DNA from: Phylloscopus collybita
Lineage: Eukaryota; Chordata; Aves; Passeriformes; Phylloscopidae
Direction: 5' to 3'
Assembly (NCBI GenBank): GCA_027886175.1
Contig: JAJNNQ010000137.1
Span: 36,690,001 to 36,754,000 of the forward strand
Length of the DNA: 64,000 bases
The notes below the pieces were generated by a model. It had not been told where the DNA came from. It made no database searches and was given only the letters and a program-made list of their open reading frames with translations. This document shows positions 36,991 through 49,255 of this stretch, piece by piece. The stretch's first letter is position 1. Each line of letters begins with the position of its first letter. Both the position numbers and the translations under genes were made by a program.

Positions 36991-39814
36991 TAATTGCCAA
37001 GCGGAGAAAGGCTGAAAAAGTGATGTATATTATCCTATTTAAGGTGTATTTTTACTGTTATGACCAAATTTGGCGTCAAGTAAACAATGTTGAAATAAAA
37101 GGAGAAGAAAAGACCAAGCAGTAACAAATAATGAGGAGGTGTTGAAATTACTGTAATTTAAACATCTGAAGACATTACATCTTTGAGCTAACCCAAAGTT
37201 AATTTTCAACTACCAAAAATCTGCTGAGAAAATCAATATGTGCCATTTGCAATATGGTACAGATCATTCTGAGAAGGAAAGAAATACCCAGACATAAGTA
37301 GAGATGTGGTCTATTATTTTAGAAAGGTTTTAAAAATCATTGCTCTGTGGTAGATTAATATTCTTATTCTTAATAGTACTTGTGAAGTTTGGTTCTTAAA
37401 AAATCATAACTTGCAACCAAAAGACCTGATTTTCCTGTCACATCCCACTTATTCAAGCTTCTGCTGTGCTGTGAAATAAAGAGAACAAATTTTCCCTAAC
37501 ATGAATTATCCTGCCAGGTGAAAAAGCCTCCCTTGGTTATGATCTACAATGCCAAGAATTGGAAATGTTCATTTAATAAAGCCAGCAAAGAGCTGAGCTC
37601 TTTCATGTTTGCTTTTTCATATCCCATCAACTGTTTCTGCAATATGTACTGGAATGCAAATTTCTCAGTCCTCATTTTAAGCCACAGTAGCCACTATTAA
37701 GTTGTGAGCTTCATTTAAGGACTGATTCTGACAAGGATAATGTTGATAGAAGACAGTCAGTTCTGCTGTCATCTCTTGTTGACTCCAAAGCCATCTTAAA
37801 TAGACGTACATTTGTCATATCTATGTTTTCAAAGAGCAAAATGCATTCCAATTCCACTAAAGTGTACAATATTAAACACTTGAATTTATTCTCTTGATCT
37901 ATCCATTGTATTGTAACAAAGAAATGCATAGCAAATATCTAATGCCTCCCTTTCTTTATCAAATTCCTCAGAAATGCTAACATCCACAGAGATTTGGAGA
38001 AAAAATGGTTGAAGAAATTTACTCTTCTCTTTATACTGCATATGCAAAGTTATAAAGTCCAAAATAATAACAATTACCCGTGTGTACATACAGAAAAGCT
38101 CAGTAAATTTTTAACAATAATTTCCTCACTTGTTTTTCAGTTCAGTGTAACCTTTTAATAGAGCAGTATTTATTTAATCTAAGAGACTGATTTTTCACTC
38201 AATTTTTATTTTTTTCACAATAAATCTTAAAGAAAGGGTTGATCATTAAAAGGTTTTAGTATTTAGAAGGATATCAACAATTTCTTATTTGATTTCCTTT
38301 CATATTCAGCCATTCGTTATTCTCATCTTTTAACTTTTTCACAAACTCTCAGTATTTTTTCCTCTACAGCAGACAGGATGCTGTCAGATCCATCAATATT
38401 CATCATGCTTTCAAAACAGATGAATCACTAAAATAGTAGAGAAATTGTTTTTCCATTGTGGGAAACAGATTGCAAGGATATTTGCTTGTATTCTAATGAC
38501 AGATTCCTCTTCTCAGGGTATCAGGAAAGCAGGCAGTGATTTCTGCTGTTCCTGTGAGCTTTCCCAGCAGCAGCAGTTTGCTGCTCATTCATCTCCTATG
38601 TCCTTTGTTTGTGTCCCCTCTCTGAAGCTTGAGTCTGTCCCTATCTCTTCTACTGTACTGTAACAACTGCAAGTCCTTAGGAAATCCTGCAACATTAAAC
38701 AAACACAAGAAAATTGAAAGATACAGCAAGTTGCTGCTTATCTTTCTGTGATCCTCTCTGCACATTTGGAAAGATCTACTTGGTATTTATAGGGGCAAAA
38801 TTGTATTTTGCATTTTAGAATTCCTCCTCCCCCGCCCCTAAAATAATTTGAAGACACAAAAGCAAAGAAATATATAACTGTTTCTGCTTTCTCTGTTTTT
38901 TGTTTGGTTGGTTGGTTGGTTTTGTGTTTTTCTCTTGGATGAGCCTAGTTGAGATTTTTATTTATTTCTTGTCTCTTATTTCCTTGATAAATATTTCGTC
39001 CAAATTTTCCTCTTAACTGTAGTCTGACATTCTTTGAGAGGCTCATATAAACAAGGTCTGAATGCAACTGGTAAGGTGAGGAAATCATGGAAATCTTACC
39101 CTTAATATTGAGGTAGTTGAATAATCTGCAGAGCTGCAGGAGCAATGACTGTGGGAAAGAAAATACACAGAATATTGACAAAAACAAGTTTACAGATGAA
39201 AGGATTTAACTGGACTCAGGTATTTGGAATGAACCACCTCCCTATTCTTTCAGAGGAGCTGTAGGAAGGTTTCCTGCCTTTGAAGTCTAATTCCTGGATA
39301 TGCACATACTTTCTTCAGAGATGCTAGACAAGAATTCTGTAACCTGTCTTATTTCAGCATTTTTACTGCTATGACCTGGAAACCAGGTTTGTGTTTTTAA
39401 AATGAAAGGAAGTAATAAGTCAGTATGATGGTAAATACAGCAGAAGGAATAAAATTTGCCTTTGAACTGTTCTAATTGTTTATCTGAAGAAAGGTTTTTT
39501 TGTCAAATTCTTCAGATTCATAAATTGTGAATTAAAAAAAAAAAAACAAACACTCGAAATATTGTCTATAGCCATTATAAATCAGGTACTAGAAGCATTT
39601 ATTTTGTATTTATACTAACATATGTACAATAAACTAGTGACATCACAAATTGAGTTAATATGGCATTTCACAAGACAGTGTCCTTTATGAGCTGAATGGG
39701 AAAGCTGGATAAGGTAAGAAAAAGTTTATGCTTTGTCTCTGAGGCTTACTTGTGTTTTCAACCCTTTCAGTCACTTGCACAGAAACAGCAGAGATTGTGT
39801 TAAACATACAACCT
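36991..39814. other. Unique AT-rich noncoding DNA
   Basis: No gene is recognised. It contains a short (GGTT)4 run at 38905-38922 and a 13-base A run at about 39534-39546. Open frames of 60-80 codons here lack any domain. Confidence 0.65.
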
Positions 39815-40102
39815 TGTGGTGGCCCCTGGGCCAGCCACAGAGGAGCTCGCCCTCCTTTGGAGGGTTGACAGCCTTTAAGCTGCTTCTAAGCTTTAAGCAC
39901 TCCCTCGGGACTCTCTCTAACAGACTTCCCTGTTGCTCGGGGCGAGCAAGAAACTTCACAATCCCGTGAGCCTTTGCAGGTATGCTAATCCTTTGTTTGT
40001 GATTTGTCATTACCCTAGTTCCTGGTTTTTGCCCTCCCCTGATTGGATGATTTTGGATCCCTTCCCCAATTGGTTGTTTCCCCGGTTCTTTCCCTCACTG
40101 GT

Positions 40103-40140
40103 CCAATTTGCTGACCCTGCCCACTCCAAGCCCTATAAAA
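40103..40140 (+). promoter_or_regulatory. LTR core promoter (CCAAT + TATA)
   Basis: CCAAT lies at 40103-40107 and TATAAAA at 40134-40140, a spacing typical of retroviral U3. Transcription would start about 25-30 bases downstream, near 40165-40170, within gcctttcagtcctttcag. Confidence 0.7.
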
Positions 40141-40198
40141 CCCTGTGTTTCTGAGCCCTCCGGGCCTTTCAGTCCTTTCAGTCACGGGTTCCTGCTCT

Positions 40199-40204
40199 AA
40201 TAAA
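40199..40204 (+). promoter_or_regulatory. LTR polyadenylation signal AATAAA
   Basis: AATAAA lies 59 bases after the TATA box, the usual place in an LTR with a short R region. It fixes the plus orientation of the LTR. Confidence 0.7.
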
Positions 40205-40434
40205 CGAGCCCCTGGTACTGGAAGATTGCCTCTTGCTCCTGCGTTGCCTGAGAGGAGCTTTGCTGCTCAGCTGCTCCTGCAGCCCTCACAGCTGAGCGGT
40301 ATCACTGTGGTGTGCCTGTGTGCCGCACACCGCGCACAGGCACCGCACAGTCATACAGAGACCGTCAGTGTCTTTTTAAAGGCGCTGCACCCGGAAGGGC
40401 ACGGCACCCAGAAGAGCCTGCGGTCTGCAACACA

Positions 40435-41679
40435 ACCCCAACTTCAGCAAATCTTGATTGCCATATTCCTGCCGCCAGCTCATTAAATGTTTTCAGGTAT
40501 TTCAAAATGGAATGGTAAAATAGCCACTGCTAATTAAGCCCCCTTATTTATTTCATGTCACTATAGCCATGCTGGTTTCGGTTTGTGACATGAGGTTTTT
40601 AAATATGAAATAAACTACTGTAGTAGTATAAAATTAGGCAGTCTTTCAGACACATAAGCCTTTTCTGATTTCTACTTACAAACCTTCGTTTACTTGTGCT
40701 CCAAGTCTATAACACATTGCCTTACAAGTATGAAATATGTCCTTTTTAATGCATTCCTCCAACGTCCTCCCCAGACCTTTTCTGCAGATATGTGATGTTC
40801 TTTTTGAGCTTTAAAAACATTTCCCATTTAAATCAACATCCATCAGTGGTTTGGAACCCCTCTCTGTTGTGGGATTTTGTCCTTTCTTTTTGGTTAGTAT
40901 TATGTACTGACAAAGAACAGAGCAAGGACACTATGTTAGATTTATAAGGAAATAATGTCAAAATGGTTAATGCAATTCACCAGTTCAATAAACTGGATTA
41001 CATTTTAGTAGGACAAAAGATCAACGAAAGCCTATTTATATTCATCGGGTGAAGGCTGTACCAGCAACCACATAATGCATTCCCCGTCTTTGGGCTCATT
41101 AGCTATGCCTATTAGATTTGTTAGGTATCATAACATCCAGATGTTTCTGGACAGCTCAGCTGACATTTTATCCATGTGCAGATTAAATATTAATGGATAG
41201 CAGGTAAACAAGTGCAAATGCTAGTCTTGGGTTTGGAGTATTTTCAACACTATCAGGGTTAGGTTTTTTTTTTTTTCTCTCTTCATGGTTCTCAGAACGA
41301 ATGAAAAGACAGCAAATCACCTTTAGAAAGCACATTTCTTGTGGAAATAAGTGGCAAAGAGCAGTTTTGCCATCTCTATTTGACCAGGATCTTGATATGA
41401 AAATTCATACCCAGGGCACATATTATCTAACAAAAATGCTGCAAGCTTTTTCCAAGAAACTTCACTAAGCTCAAATTGAGCTTTCATTTAGGCAGTTGAA
41501 CTTTTTAAAAATGGACAATGTGTGTTGTAGATAGGTGATTTTGAATGATGACATGTTCTTGCCACTCTTCACTGGAATGATATGTAAGGAGTTTTAGAGT
41601 CCTCCCATACTATCTTTTCTGCTGAATACCATGCAGTTATGGCTATACTGCTCTCTCTTTCTTTTCCAAAGCATTGTAC
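40435..41679. other. Unique noncoding DNA
   Basis: AT-rich spacer between the solo LTR and the CR1 fragment. I see nothing beyond a T12 run near 41264-41276. Confidence 0.7.
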
Positions 41680-42303
41680 TTAGTGAAAGGCTACAGGAAG
41701 TGCATATGGTGTGCATCAGGCACAGCACCACTAACCGGGCAAGGGAGAGGGTTGTCCTGCTCTGCTCTGCACTGGAGCAGCCTCACCTCCAGTGCTGGGG
41801 TCAGTTTTGGGTGCCACAATATCAAAAAGACATGAAGCTATTAGAGAATGCCCAGAGGGCAACAAGGATGGTGAAGGGTTTGGAGGGGGAGCCATATGAG
41901 GAGCAGTTGAGGTCACTTGGTCTGTTCAGCCTGCAGAGAAGGAGGCTGAGGGGACATCTCATCATGGTCTTCAACATCTTCATGAGGGGAGGCAGAGGGG
42001 CAGACACTGATCTTTTCACTCTCATGACCAGTGAAAGGACTCAAGGAAATTGTGTGAAACTGAGCCAAGGGAGGTTTGGGTTGGATATCAGGAACATGTT
42101 TTTCGCCCACAGGGTGGTTGTGCAGTTGAACAGGCTCCCCACGGAAGTAGTCCCAGCATCACTCTGAGAGAGCTCAAGAAGCATTTGGACAATACTCTCA
42201 GGCACATGCTGTGACTCTCAGGGTGTCCTGTGCAGAGCCAAGAGTGGGACTTGATCATTCTTGTGCGTCCCTTCTCACTCAATCATATTCCATGATTCTG
42301 TGG
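41680..42303 (+). mobile_element. CR1 LINE 3' fragment (ORF2 C-terminus and 3' end)
   Basis: This is a 5'-truncated CR1 non-LTR retrotransposon. The frame from about 41631 to 42167 encodes the C-terminal part of CR1 ORF2 downstream of the reverse transcriptase fingers and palm: LEQPHLQCWGQFWVPQYQKD, AQRATRMVKGLEG, LGLFSLQRRRLRGHLI and VVVQLNRLPTEVV. All are diagnostic of avian CR1. It stops at about 42167. The 3' end, gggacttgatcattctt... to ...catgattctgtgg, carries the CR1 terminal octamer-type repeat. The tail resembles the CR1-J/X group from memory. It is not mobile, because the 5' part of ORF2 is missing. CR1 does not make clear target duplications. Confidence 0.93.
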
Positions 42304-45300
42304 AGTGTGAAATTTCACCTATGCTGTTATTATCATTATAGAGTAATTGCTATACACAATACACATTTTAGATCTTGATCACTGTGTTTCCTGTTTTCAT
42401 CAAATGTTTTTTTCAGGAAAAACTCTGATTTGAAGTCATTAGCACAGAAATAGATTTTTTCTTGAATACTTTACACTTCACTTTTCCTCTCTAGGACATA
42501 TCTGCAGTTGTTATGCACCTACTTTTTCACTGAAACTAGTGGAATAATTCTGGTTTACACCAGTTAAAGAATTAACCCACTAATTTGCTATAAAAGGGAA
42601 GAATCAATTAAAGTGGGTACTGGTGGCAGAATCTGTTTTTTATCATCTTGGGGTTCTTAGAAGTCCTATGCAGTAACAACTGCCCTCTGAACAGTCCAAA
42701 GGATATTTAAGAAAGACTGATTCAGTGATTAATTCACTGTTCTCCAAAGTAAAAATAATCCTGCCTGTTCATTAATAGACAATATTTTGCTGCCAGACAT
42801 GCCCTAAGACATTTTCTGAGACAAAAAGTTTCAGATCCTTCAGACCAAAAGAAAAGAGTCAGGAAATTCATAAGAGAGTTCAAGTGAATTTCTTTGAATT
42901 ACCAAGGTTTAATTACTGCATTTGCATAACATTGTCACCACGTGGGCTCTCCATAGAATGTTTTTGTTTGTTTTCTTCTTGTCAGCTGTGAGAGCCTGGG
43001 GAACAAGCTTAGTTGTACTGATGAGGACTGCTGTGCTCTGACATTCACATTTTATGAGAATGCATGATTTAGACATGAGATTTGGTGCATCATCATTTAA
43101 ACACTGTAGTGGGTGTCCATGCATTGATATTCACTGTAAATGTCACCCAGGTGTCTGTTTTGAATGATAGAGTAAATCCACATATGAACCAAAACCAATG
43201 GTCCAGAATGAGGAAAGCAGTGTTGTAGCCCCAGCTAAAACAAAATTGAATCACTGCATTCTCCAAAAACAGTCAGTCTTGTACATTCAGGTATGACAAT
43301 GTGTTCAGCTAATCATCTGTCTGCTGGTTGGGACAATAAATAAATTTTGTAATCATAGTCATGCAGAGCTATAAGAGCAACCAAAGTAACTTTTGTCTAA
43401 TTTTGAAATGGATATCATAGTTTTGCCTTTTGTCTTGAATGGCAATGTTTTGGATTTTCAGACTATTGAGGTGTGATTTTTTTTTTTCTTCATTTCATTG
43501 TTTTCCACTGCTAGGCTAGTGAATAGACAGTAAAAAATAATAATCCAGTGGGGGTGAAAAACAGAATGGAAAAACTAATAGAAAGAGGTGATATAAATAA
43601 CAAATTTGAATATAAAAGATGCACTTTTATCTATCGTGTTTGGGGTTTTTTTCCCAAATCAAAACTGAATATTCTTCTAAAATATTAATTGAAGTTCTAA
43701 CAGAAATTATAAATATGTTGCAGAATTAAAATGACAATATTCTTTCAGCTTTATATTTGTAATGAGAACAAAACTTTATGATTATAAGATGCTTTTTATC
43801 TGTGACCCCACAGAATGTACATAAAAGCTGACATTTGCTCCAGCTTGACTCTTGGGGTACTTCTATTCCAAAATAATAAAAAAGGCATTCTTCTATGAGT
43901 GTAAACTTCTTTGAAACAGAATTGCCGTGAGGGCAGCATAACAGATTTCAGTCAAATAAAGAAGATCTTTTCACTTCTATTTGACTTATTTTTGACACTG
44001 TCAAAAAGAGTTGAAAATTTTGAAAACTTTTTGAAGCTTATTTCTCATCTGGCTCTCTGAAACAGGTTATATCAGATGACAAAACATTTTCCTCAGGCAG
44101 GTTAAATATTTTACAACCTTTTAATTTGTCCTCACCTAAATGACTAAAATTATATTTAAGATTATTTTATTCTAAGTTTTCAAAAGAACAGCAATTCCTT
44201 TCCCAATATAAACGTTCCAAATTCTGTTCAAGTCATATATGGACAGGGAGAAAAATAAGTAAAAAATGTATCATTTAGGTTGTTATTAACATGTGGTCAA
44301 TGAGGGTGTTTTATAAGAGGTCAGTATTTCCAAATGCACCTCAAATGTAGATCAGATGGCAGTACTACATACTGCAATATGTAGTGAATTTTATTTTTAG
44401 GTATTCTCTTCTGACTGTGTCTGAGTTTAGTCTGTCCTTTGCTGTTCTAAAATTTCTAGATGTTTTTTGACATTTTAAATCTCAAACCTTTGGGGAGGGG
44501 GTTTGGAGGAGGAGCAAACAATAAAAGCTGACAAAATTAATTACACTGTATTACTCATCTTAAATGTTTAATTAGTCACATTGTACCTGATTAGAAACAA
44601 AATTTCAGCATCCTCTTAGCATATAAAATCGGAGTGCAAAGTGACTTTTAACACTGCAGATCACTCCAGTTGCAGTGATTTTTTTTCTCCTTTTATAGAA
44701 TCCACAGTCTCTGTAAATGCTGCCTCCCAGTAACCATAGGAACAATGTCCACTGTAATTTCTTAAAGAGGAAGGGCAGACAAAGTAATTTCGTATATAGG
44801 AAAATATATGAACATAGTTATGTCCTAATTATCCTGTATGATATCTCACATTACCTCTTACATTTTAATATTCCCTGTGCCTGAAAGAAGAATTAAACCA
44901 GTGACCTTTTCTCCCACTGGTGATTGTGATACATGAAACTGCAAGTGGGTTCAAGAATTATTTTTTTTTTTAATGGAAAATGATGAATCCTCGTCACACA
45001 GGAGACAGCAAACTTCAGCACCATATCCAATCCTGCCTTCTATGTATCTCTTTATCTTTGCAAAGCTGCTGTCATTTGACCTCATAATGAAGGAAGGGCT
45101 TGGTCTGCTGATGAAAAATTCGTGGGAATGGGGACAGGGTCTATCTTTGAACTTGAATCTCCTAGGACATGAGCTCAGCTGCACCATTTCAACTCTTCCA
45201 CCTGCTGCCTCTATACTTTGTATGATACTGTCTAGAAAGAGACAGGCATTTCTGCCACTCTCATAGCATCACCAGTAGAGGGGTTTTGATTTACTTTCTT

Positions 45301-46365
45301 ATCAGACAATTGGAGAGCATTCAGTAAATAAAATGTCTCCAAGATTCAGCTTGAAGATGCATTTAAATTGGCTTTCAAAGGACCAAAGCCATACACCTTG
45401 CTTAATCATAAGCTTCCTCTCAGGTCTCCTTTGGTTTCATTATTTCTCTTGCAGTCCAGTAACGTATAGTGGATGGGGAAAAGAAGTTATTTCCCCACAA
45501 GACTTCTGAGCTTCTTGTCTGGTCCCTTTTTCTCTGTTCTCCCATTTAGCTTCTCAGTAATTCCTCTGAGCTTTAAAGCACAGATTCTAGTATATAAGCC
45601 AAGGAGATCTTGATGAGAATTGATTTTTAGCCAGCAAATGTCACTCCTTAAATGCCCAAAAGCGGTTTAAACTCAGCCTTAGACAGAATGTTAGTAATGG
45701 CAGAATAATCTGACCCAACTTACCTTAACGTACTGTTATCTAGTTTCTGCTCCAGAAGTTAGCACTGATAAATGCATGGCAGGCTTTCTCAAAATCAAAA
45801 AAGGCTTAAAAAAATCCTTCATGGTTCTCTCATGATGCATAGGCACTTGAGCTGCTGCTCAAAAAAAGCTGAAACAATTTATTCTTCTACAGTATATAGG
45901 CATCATATTCTCTACAATTTACTAATCATAAACTGATAGGTTTTTTCCTGTCTCTGCTTCTTTTCCAAACTGTCAGCGTGCTTTTTACTTCCTCTGGTTG
46001 CCGGTGGGGCATATGTTACTTTGTCTGAACTGCCCTCTAAAAATTAAAAAATCCTCATCCCTGTAAACTACTTGAATGCATTTGGAAGAACATCCTCAAA
46101 TGAGATAGTCACCAGTGAAGTATTTCCAGCTGTAAAAATACAGAATACTCCTGCATACTGGATTTTCAGCATTAGAAAGATATAAGTATTTTCTCTCTTC
46201 TTTTATTCAGAGCATAAAATCAAGAAAAGATGTAAAGAATCTGAAAAAAACTAAGCTGGCACATATAAATCACACAATCAATGAGAAAGAGAAATATTTC
46301 AGATTAGAGAATATTTCTACAAAAGAAAGGATACATGAAATGCTTCAAAACTGTAAGGTAGTTCT
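42304..46365. other. Unique AT-rich noncoding DNA
   Basis: No gene and no recognisable repeat. Short homopolymers lie at about 43478-43488 and 44961-44971. A G-rich patch at 44491-44514 (gggg, ggggg and gg runs) is too weak to call a quadruplex. The 97-codon frame at 44973-45266 has no domain. Confidence 0.65.
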
Positions 46366-46450
46366 GAGGAGAGATGCAGCAGGAGTGGACTTTGATGATC
46401 CCTGTGGGTCCTTTCCAGCTCAGGACATTCTATGTTTCTATGATTTTTTT
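46366..46450 (+). mobile_element. CR1 LINE 3'-tail fragment
   Basis: The stretch gactttgatgatccctgtgg, then gtcctttccagctcaggaca, then ttctatgtttctatgatt is the very 3' end of a CR1 element in plus orientation, ending in the ttctatgattctatgatt-type repeat. Only about 85 bases remain. The small overlapping open frames are not genes. Confidence 0.85.
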
Positions 46451-48449
46451 TTTTTCCTGTGGTTCAACAGACACAACAGACACGAATTGCCCCAGCACAC
46501 AGGGACAGCAGAGGTCTTGTATTGCTTCCATGGCTTTCTGTACAGTGTTTTTCCATAGGCTGGCCTCCTTTGTTGTCCCTATGTGCCTTCAGGATGCTGT
46601 GAATAACCCGCAGCAGCATGGCAGGAATCTGGGCTCTTCCCAGACTGTTTCAGCAGGGCAGCTGAAAGGACTCTCACTACTAGGAATACCCTAGAACTTC
46701 TCTGTGTGGTTATTTAGCAATATGACAGGAGGATATTTAAGCAAGAGGACAGAATAAATATCTTGCTTAAAATCATCATACTGAAGTAATGGAACAATGA
46801 CAAAAAATAAAACAAACTGTTAACATTAGCATTTACACAAAAATCTCATCTACATGTGGTTTGATTTTTTTCCTTTCAGCTCTGCTCTATTACAAGTTCA
46901 GTTTAAAGAAAGAAAGAACAAAAGGCTGCCCCTGTACCTCTTAAGCAATAGCCTCAGTAACCACATTTGTCTGGTAGATAATATTTTGCTTTATACCTAG
47001 CTTCAGCAGTCAGTCATTCCCCCTCCTGACAATATCTCCTCCTCCCATTTTATTGGAAACTAACAAAATAGTCACAACAAAACCATTATTTGTGTTTATT
47101 ATGTTTTGAAGGATACAGACCTGAAATGACTAGTTCAAAGACAGCTACACGTGTTGTAGCTCTGGTATCTTTGCAAGCTCCTTAGAGGGTACACGTGACA
47201 TTTGATCCTCTTACTTTCTTTATGTGGGAGTTTTCATTACTAAAGCCACTTGCCTTTTATGTTTGAGCATATGCATATCCCCTAAGCCAAACAACCCTGC
47301 TGTAGTTCCTCTCTAGAGGCAAAGAAATTTGTTTGCAAGGTGTTCTTATTCTTTGTGCTGTTTCTTCATTTGCTGATTTAATAACCTTGTCTCTCTGCTG
47401 GTTGTGCTATTCATTCATGTTTTTTATCCGCAGCGAATAGGACCCTGCAAAGAAAATCTGCAGAGCACAGAAAAGAGCAGGGATTAAGAAAAAAACTGAA
47501 AAATACTTTCTTTTCTTCACTACCTTTTATATTAGTTATGCAAAAGCATTTATTTATTTCATTTGTTTATTTCAAGTAGACAAATGTAGAAGTGGAAAGC
47601 AGTCTAATTCTTTATATTCTTTTGATATAATTTATGGGGGGAAATGATTCAGATAAGATTTTGTTTCATCAGCCAGCTAATAGATTCTTCTATAATATTC
47701 TTGAAAAATATAGAAGACCAAATTATTCTTTCCTTTGCAGGGCTCATATTTTCCATCTCCATGGTTTAGGTCGTGCTAGCAAGAGCCATTTGTTGCATTT
47801 TTCCTTTTCTTGCCTGCATGACAATTTTAATTTGAAGATGGATTTTTTCCTTCCATTCAAATAAAAGTTTGTAATCAATCTTTTGTTTTGCCAAAGCATG
47901 TGTAACTAAATCTAATTTGTATTATTTCTGCTATGTAACTGTATATGTAGTTCTTAATGGTTTTCCTTAGCTCTATTTTTCAGAAGTTTGACCATATTGG
48001 TACAAAATAACAAAAATTGCAATCATTTATAATGAAGAAAAGCATCAGATTGATGCAATGAAATTTTTATTTTTTTCTTTTGTTTCGGTGTTTCATTCTT
48101 TTAATATAAGCTGATCAGACTTCTGAAATTAAAGTCATCTGAATTAAAAACAATCTTATTGAGTAGAAATATATGTAAAAATAACCTCCCTTTTAACCTA
48201 GGAATATTTGTACAAAAGTGCCAACTATATTGAACTGTTCTTTGAATTATTTTGTTCATACGTCCATAAACAGGGAGGCACTGAATGCTATCATGGCTTG
48301 ATGCAAGACAAGGCACCCCAGAAGGTGCCAAATGCCTTCACTGTGTTTGAGGTCAGCAAAAATTGAACCTGTATCTAGCACTGAATTCCATTTAGACATG
48401 ATTTTCACAGACACTAACTTTACAGTTAATAATTCTCTGACAAAATTAC
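46451..48449. other. Unique AT-rich noncoding DNA
   Basis: I see nothing coding here. The base use is AT-rich with scattered short T and A runs. Confidence 0.65.
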
Positions 48450-48454
48450 CTAGT
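48450..48454 (+). repeat. Target-site duplication, left copy (ctagt)
   Basis: This is identical to 49251-49255 and abuts the first TG of the LTR. It proves insertion by integrase and marks both ends of the element. Confidence 0.9.
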
Positions 48455-49250
48455 TGTCTTGGTTTGGAAAGACAGGTATCTGCCAGGGAAAGCTGGAGTT
48501 TCCCTTAGAATGGGGAATGTAAACCCCTCAGCCCTGCTAAATTATAATTTTACAATCAAGGGCTTTCAGGCAAAGATTTGGGAATAGGAATAACAGTTCT
48601 TTACTAAGAATATTAACAATACAAATGTAGTAGAAAACAAAACCACCCAACCAAACAACCAAACAACAATTTTGGAAAACCCTGACAGGGTCAGAGCTAC
48701 AACCTGACACCCTGTTGGTCAGGGTGTTGGGAGCAGTCCAAAAGTGAGTCCTCCTGGAGTGGCAGATGTGGTTCTGGTGAGGTAAAGATGATCCTGTAGA
48801 AAACAGGTCCAGTGATGGTAAAAGGGGTCCAGTGATGGTGAGAAGGGTCCAGTGATGGTGAGAAGGGGTCCAGTGGGTGAGAAGGGGTCCAGTGGGTGAG
48901 AAGGGGTCCAGTCTTCCTCCAGGAATCGGGTGAGAAGCCAGATGCCTTCTTGTTCCTGTGTCTCAGTTTTATCCAGGAAGGAATGGTTGGCTCCTCCCAC
49001 TGCCAGAGAGGATGTGGTGCATCTCACAATAGGATGATGGAATGTGGATGTACTGCTTTGGGGAGTCTTAATGGCCCATTGTGAAAAGAGATAAGAAACA
49101 CTGCCCCACCTGGTTTAAACAGTTGGCCCATTATCAAAAGGCATCCACTGCTCTCCCCCCACAGTTACAAGAGATAAAGAAAAACATCTCCCCAACTGCT
49201 TTTAACAGATGAAAATAGAATACACACCCCTGGCTCCACAACCCAAGACA
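48455..49250. mobile_element. ERVL-type solo LTR (passerine), 5-bp target duplications
   Basis: The element starts tgtcttggtttggaaagaca at 48455 and ends ...cacaacccaagaca at 49250, so the TGTCTTGG start is mirrored by CCAAGACA at the end, an 8-bp terminal inverted pair. It is flanked by perfect 5-bp direct repeats ctagt (48450-48454 and 49251-49255), the duplication size of ERVL and other class III elements. Internal landmarks, including ctgacaccctgttggtcagg (48703-48722), match an LTR type I recall as abundant in songbird genomes. About 796 bases with no internal genes, so it is a solo LTR. Transcriptional orientation is not clear from TATA or polyadenylation signals. The open frames inside (48719-49027 minus and others) are incidental. 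Confidence 0.92.
48806..48913 (+). repeat. Minisatellite inside the ERVL LTR, 19-21-bp units
   Basis: Units beginning ggtccagtg start at 48806, 48826, 48846, 48867, 48886 and 48905. The first three carry gatggt and the later ones gggtga, so the last units look like a more recent expansion. The copy number probably varies among LTR copies and individuals. Confidence 0.88.
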
Positions 49251-49255
49251 CTAGT
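49251..49255 (+). repeat. Target-site duplication, right copy (ctagt)
   Basis: This is identical to 48450-48454 and follows directly after the final CA of the LTR. Confidence 0.9.

Larger units (their letters stand above)
39815..40432 (+). mobile_element. Solo LTR of an endogenous retrovirus, plus orientation
   Basis: An island rich in GC and CpG starts TGTGG at 39815 and ends near ACA at 40432 (40434 is an alternative end). It contains a promoter-like U3 with CCAAT at 40066-40070 and 40103-40107, TATAAAA at 40134-40140 and AATAAA at 40199-40204. A U5-like segment of about 230 bases holds an imperfect hairpin (40312-40323 with 40332-40343). Flanks caacct (39809-39814) and caaccc (40433-40438) would be a 6-bp target duplication with one mismatch. 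There are no gag, pol or env remains on either side, so it is a solo LTR formed by recombination. The open frames inside (39733-39969, 40145-40486) are incidental. The exact family is not assigned. Confidence 0.8.

Noticed and set aside
44491..44514. G-rich patch as a G-quadruplex
   Set aside because: Only two runs of three or more G. The rest are GG, so the pattern is weak.
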